The translations under genes and the position numbers were made by a program. The notes under the pieces were generated by a model. It had not been told where the DNA came from, did no database searches, and saw only the letters and a program-made list of their open reading frames with translations. A stretch of DNA of 64,000 nt, taken from Pseudomonas agarici. GTDB taxonomy: Bacteria > Pseudomonadota > Gammaproteobacteria > Pseudomonadales > Pseudomonadaceae. The DNA lies in the NCBI RefSeq assembly GCF_900109755.1, contig NZ_FOAR01000018.1, positions 55,392 to 119,391 of the forward strand. The letters run 5' to 3'. Shown here one piece after another: positions 60,269 through 64,000 of this stretch; the first letter of the stretch is position 1, and the number at the start of each line of letters is the position of its first letter.

Positions 60269-62046
60269 CGCAGGCACTTTCCAGTAGGTTGCAGGATCAG
60301 CGTGAGCTGGTTGAACAAATGAATATCGGCATACAGGCCAAAGAGGCGATGGAGCATCTCGCCAAACAGGCTGATGTCACCCTCCCCCGAAAAACCACTG
60401 GCCTCCAGGGTGACTTCGATATCCACCCCGCGTAGCAGGAAGCCTTTCTCGAAGCGCTGAACCAGATGATGGCGAACCTCGACAATCGCCTCCAGACGAC
60501 GGCGATTCATCTCGCTACCGCTCCAGTCATACAACGCCAGGGTGCCACGCAGCACTTCGGCACTATCGAGCATCGGCAAGAAATTCGAACCCAGGTGGCT
60601 GAGCAGGCGCCAATGAAAACGATCACGGTTGGGCGGGTAGCACGGCAGGTTGGGGGCACACAGGTTGCGTACCCGCAAGCCGGTCTGGGTGGATTGCACC
60701 ACGGTGTCGAGCAACGTGCTTTGCAGCGCCTTGCGCGGTAGCAATCCATTGGTGCCGGTCAAGCGCAACGACACGCTTTCACTGTGACTCAGTCGATCCT
60801 TGTCGAAACCGTCACCGCCCAGAATCAACCAGGTGTCATGTAAACCCTTGGCGGAACGCTTCAAACGGGTATGGAAATAACGCTCGGGGGCATCGTCGCG
60901 CAGCATGCCGCCCTGGTGGCGAAAGCTGGTGAACGGTACGTAGTCCTGGCGCACGGCGTTCTTTGATGAAGTGACTTGGTCGACCGAATATATTTCAGTG
61001 TGACCATCCTGCAGACGCATGGGCCGCAGCAGGTAGTCGGTTTGCAATGGCGCCAGGGTCAACGGGTCCGACTCCAGCGGGAACAGGTTGATCACCGGCA
61101 CGCTGTGCAAACGAAGGTGTTCGCTGCTCAAGCTAAATTCGGCTGGCCATGACTCGCGCAGCACCACGTCCAGTTCGAACCAGGGTGTGTCAGCGGTGAA
61201 GTTCAGTTGTTCAAGGCCACAAAGAGTGACAAACATGAATTTTTCACGAAACGAAAAATACTCCAGCAGCAACTGGTAACCGCTGAAGGCACTCTCGCCC
61301 TTGGGCCACAGCCGATCCTCATCGGCGAACCCCTTAGGCGCAAAATGGCCCTCCAGCCGGTGACGCTCTGGCTGGCCCGACAGCCGCACGTATAGCGCTT
61401 GGGTATTCAGGGTCAGCGCCTGATGCAAGGCACTGGCCAGCGGCGCATCGGCATTCAGGTACAGCGGCAAGCGGCTCAGGTCGATCTGGCTCCAGTCGCT
61501 CAATGCGCCGCAGACGAAACGCAGGCGCAGCAGTGAGCGACCGTCCGGCTCGTAGGCCAGCCGCACCGACTCCAGGGCCAACGGTTGCAACGTCAAGTCC
61601 TGGGTGGTGGTGTAACGGCAACGCGTGCGTTGTGGGCCAATGGGCTGGGTGGTGGTGTAACGGCAACGCGTGCGTTGTGGGCCAATGGGCTGGGACAACA
61701 CCTCGAAGCCCTTGGCGATCGGCTCGCTGCGCTTCATCTGGGCCAGTTCGGGGACCAGCTCGATAATCGACAGCGAGGGAATCGTGCGTAAATAGTGAGG
61801 CCACAACAGGCTGACCAACCCTTCGGTCAGCTCCGGCAAGTCATCGTCGAGCTTCTCGCGCAGGCGCCCCATCAAAAAGGCAAAACCCTCGAACAGGCGC
61901 TCCACATACGGGTCTTGCGCGCCTGGCTTGTCCAGGTTGAGTTGGGCAGCTCGGTCCGGGAACGCCTCGGCAAATTCTTTGCCGGCTTCGCGCAGGTAAC
62001 GCATTTCGGCGTCGAAGTAGCGCAGTGTCAAATTGTCCATACTCAC
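60232..62046 (-). CDS. tssF: T6SS baseplate protein TssF with a 15-residue tandem duplication
   Basis: A 604-aa TssF (VasA/ImpG), a baseplate scaffold. LTLRYFDAEMRYLREAGKEFA near the start, PYVERLFEGFAFLMGRLREKLDDDLPELTEGLVSLLWPHYL (about residues 49-88) and the SDPLTLAP-like ESDPLTLAPLQTDYLLRP region are conserved. Residues 120-134 (PIGPQRTRCRYTTTQ) are repeated exactly at 135-149, from a 45-bp DNA duplication, and the frame stays open. The GTG at 62046 is chosen because AGGAG lies 7 bases upstream; the family start MDNLTLRYF is two codons later. Function may be affected by the insertion. Confidence 0.9.
   Translation of the reverse strand: MSMDNLTLRYFDAEMRYLREAGKEFAEAFPDRAAQLNLDKPGAQDPYVERLFEGFAFLMGRLREKLDDDLPELTEGLVSLLWPHYLRTIPSLSIIELVPELAQMKRSEPIAKGFEVLSQPIGPQRTRCRYTTTQPIGPQRTRCRYTTTQDLTLQPLALESVRLAYEPDGRSLLRLRFVCGALSDWSQIDLSRLPLYLNADAPLASALHQALTLNTQALYVRLSGQPERHRLEGHFAPKGFADEDRLWPKGESAFSGYQLLLEYFSFREKFMFVTLCGLEQLNFTADTPWFELDVVLRESWPAEFSLSSEHLRLHSVPVINLFPLESDPLTLAPLQTDYLLRPMRLQDGHTEIYSVDQVTSSKNAVRQDYVPFTSFRHQGGMLRDDAPERYFHTRLKRSAKGLHDTWLILGGDGFDKDRLSHSESVSLRLTGTNGLLPRKALQSTLLDTVVQSTQTGLRVRNLCAPNLPCYPPNRDRFHWRLLSHLGSNFLPMLDSAEVLRGTLALYDWSGSEMNRRRLEAIVEVRHHLVQRFEKGFLLRGVDIEVTLEASGFSGEGDISLFGEMLHRLFGLYADIHLFNQLTLILQPTGKCLRWNENHSQRIPG
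61600..61689. repeat. Perfect 45-bp tandem duplication inside tssF
   Basis: Two identical 45-bp copies (61600-61644 and 61645-61689) are followed by a 5-base start of a third (61690-61694). The unit length keeps the reading frame. The lack of any mismatch suggests a recent slippage or recombination event, or an assembly artefact. Confidence 0.95.
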
Positions 62047-62070
62047 AGATTGACTCCTGATCAATGAGGG

Positions 62071-63560
62071 TTAGCCGCAGAGCACGGCGGCGCGTACCGG
62101 ATCAATCGCCACCAGCTCTGCCAGTAGCACCTCGATGCGCCGGGCCAGGCTGGGTTTGTCGGCGTCGTTGCGCTGCGCTTTCAAGCGCAACAGCTTGAGC
62201 AGGCGTGCCTTGGCCTCGAAATTCAACTCCGGCTCCCACTCCGCCAGAACGTGCTGCTGCGCGCTGGCATCCAACTCCGCCAGCAGATGCATGGCCAGGT
62301 CGCTCTTGCCGTATTGCTCGGCCACCCGCGCCATCAGCAGGCGCAGCAACCAGCGCTGACGCCCGCTGTGTACGCCGGGCCGGTCCGCCAGCCAGGCGAG
62401 CGCCACGTCCACGCCCTCGCTGTCGGCCTGGGCCAGGGCTTCGCCTTCCAACGACAGGATGTCGGCGTCTGCGGTGGTCAATACCGTCTTCGGTGCCGGC
62501 AACCATTGCTCCGTGCGATTGCCACTGACATCCCCAAATCACGTTTGACGATGTCTGCCCAACTGTCTTGTGGGGCCGCTTGTTTGCTCAGCGCCTGGTA
62601 CAGATACCACTGCAGATCCAGCCAGAAATGGTTCACTCCCTCGGCGTATACCTGTTCGACCTGATCGAGCAATTCAGCCCAGCTCTGTTGCAGGTATAAC
62701 CGCTTGAGCTGTGCCCGATAGTCACCACGGGGGGACGCCAGGCGTGTATTGCCATCGGTTTCGTGAGGTGGCGCCTGGTGCACCGTGTCCCAGCGCAGAC
62801 TCTTCATCAACCGATGAGCCGCCAGCCAGCCCTGGGGTTGATCGCGCAAATAACCCGCCAGCGCCCGACCGTTATCCAGCAGGTCACGTCCAGACTTGAT
62901 GGCCGTGGCAGCCGGTGTCGTCTGCAAGTTCGATTCGTGACTGGCGCTGTACTGCGGCACCAGCGCATCCACGCCGCCGGACTGCGTCAACCGAGCGGAC
63001 AACGCGCCATACAGCGCGTCAAGGGCAGGACGCTGATCGTGCGGCCAGGCTTCAAGCCCGCGCTCCAGCCAGGCCAGCGCCGCCACCGTTCGCTCCGCCT
63101 CGCTACGCACCACCTCGGGGTACAGCGACAAACTGTCCAGCACCTTGGCGCCGGCCAGCCATTGCAGCGCCATCTTGCGGCTATTGGGCCGCGCTGGCAG
63201 CACTTGGTCGGCGTAGCGTTGCACCAACGCGGCCAGCAAGGTCAGCCCATCAGCCAGACCGGCCTCACCGTCCTGCTGCACGCGCGCCCACAGGTAATAA
63301 GCCCCCACTCGCAGGTCCTTGCAGGTGCGGATGAGCAACTTCTCCGCCAGTTGCACCACTCGCTCGGCATCCGCCCCGGACAGCTTGTTGACCTCCTCGC
63401 GCATGCGCTGAAAATCATCGTCATAGCCTGGGTCTTCGCCCACGGGCGAGCCGGCGCTGATAGGCTCCAGCCACGGTTGCCAGCAATCGGCCTGACTGCG
63501 GGCCAGAATCAGCGGGTCGCGCTCGCCCAGGCACTGGGTGATCAAGGTGTGCAAGCTCAT
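62071..63560 (-). pseudogene. tssA: T6SS protein TssA, frameshifted
   Basis: TssA (VasJ/ImpA) coordinates sheath and tube assembly. The 5' part (ATG at 63560) reads an ImpA N-terminal domain (about residues 1-120) and a long helical middle, then ends out of frame at 62478-62480 after DSWADIVKRDLG. The C-terminal part (TEQWLPAPKTVLTTADADILS to VRAAVLCG) is in another frame and ends at 62071. Adding one C to the CCCC tract at 62532-62535 joins both into one protein of about 496 residues (LGDVSGNRTEQWLPAPK), a normal TssA length. The ATG overlaps the tssM stop by 4 bp. Confidence 0.8.
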
Positions 63561-64000
63561 TCAAAGCTCCCGCTCTGCGCATAGGGCACGGGAGCGGCGC
63601 CCTCGCTGAGGAAAATCTGCCGGGGCAGCGTGAAGTGACGCAACTTGAGCAAGGCCAAAGGCCCCGCGTCCAATTCAGTGCGCAGGTTCCACGTCAGGTT
63701 CAGGCCATCGGGGGCCTTGAGGACCATGCGATAGCGGCTGTCGCCGTCGTCCAAGGCCGTGAACCGGGCCTTTTCCAACAACCGAATCAGACCCCAGGTG
63801 CCCTGATAGTCACCCAACAGACGCTCGCCGGTATGCACGCTGGTCCAGGTCAGGCTCGCGCCCGGACGATCACCGACTCCCGGCCAACTGAAACGCTGCC
63901 AGAACTCTTTCTGGTTGAAGTACTGATGTCGCACGCCATCGAGGGTGAACGTGGTTTGCACCACATCGCGTACCGGCTTGCCTTGGAGTTCGAAGCTCAG
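63557..64000 (-). CDS. tssM: T6SS inner-membrane protein TssM, C-terminal end (runs off the window)
   Basis: The last 147 codons of TssM (IcmF/VasK). The frame is open through position 64000 and ends at 63557. The segment FNQKEFWQRFSWPGVGDRPGASLTW and the preceding strands match the C-terminal beta-domain that lies in the periplasm and contacts TssJ. The rest of the gene, with its ATPase-like domain and membrane helices, is outside the window. Its stop overlaps the tssA start (ATGA). Confidence 0.85.
   Translation of the reverse strand: MSFELQGKPVRDVVQTTFTLDGVRHQYFNQKEFWQRFSWPGVGDRPGASLTWTSVHTGERLLGDYQGTWGLIRLLEKARFTALDDGDSRYRMVLKAPDGLNLTWNLRTELDAGPLALLKLRHFTLPRQIFLSEGAAPVPYAQSGSFE

Overview
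The window is a piece of a Pseudomonas chromosome, most likely from the P. fluorescens group. This rests on the GC-rich housekeeping genes (aceK, cysK, RNase D with YcgL beside it, YcgN, YajD), on REP elements built on a GTGGCGAG arm, and on the gene repertoire. No strain identification is possible from the sequence alone.

Positions 1-29000 are mostly ordinary core genome. They hold the 5' end of hrpA, a small AT-richer island with an ABC-type AAA ATPase plus a DUF4276 Toprim-like protein (a candidate defence pair), aceK, a DMT permease, an LpxO-like hydroxylase, cysK, a MoxR/VWA pair, a 5-oxoprolinase operon (pxpABC) with an MFS permease and a LysR regulator, oligopeptidase B, a TetR/GST pair, a TrmH-type methyltransferase, a metallopeptidase-like protein whose zinc motif is degenerate, a nitroreductase, a hydroxyacid dehydrogenase and rnd. 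Positions 28513-29456 are a small graveyard: a class II aldolase gene with two frameshifts and remnants that look like tcuA/tcuB.

Positions 29700-56000 are a large surface-polysaccharide locus. An RfaH-type antiterminator and an unknown partner gene are divergent from a Wzb-type phosphatase and a Wzc-type tyrosine kinase. A JUMPstart/ops element (the RfaH recruitment site) lies after wzc, in front of wzx. Next come a flippase, the six-gene CMP-pseudaminic acid pathway pseBCFGHI, a candidate sialic-acid-like transferase, a Wzy-like polymerase, a GT4 transferase and galE. A gfc-like block follows: GfcA-like, Wza/GfcE-like, GfcB, GfcC, GfcD and VanZ. Two unusual winged-helix regulators and an undecaprenyl-phosphate sugar transferase close the locus. 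Together these resemble a group 4 capsule export system delivering a pseudaminic-acid-containing polymer. GC content falls sharply inside pseI and recovers in galE, which marks the variable, serotype-like core.

Positions 56180-57028 carry a FleN paralogue whose P-loop lysine is replaced by arginine. Positions 57461-64000 carry part of a type VI secretion cluster on the minus strand (3' end of tssM, then tssA, tssF, tssG, tssJ, tssE and a short VasL-like gene). It shows damage: a one-base frameshift in tssA at a C4 tract, a nonsense codon at the EPRL-like motif of tssE, and a perfect 45-bp in-frame duplication in tssF. As read here this system is probably non-functional, unless these are sequencing errors. 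No tRNA, rRNA, CRISPR array, integrase or complete insertion sequence was recognised.
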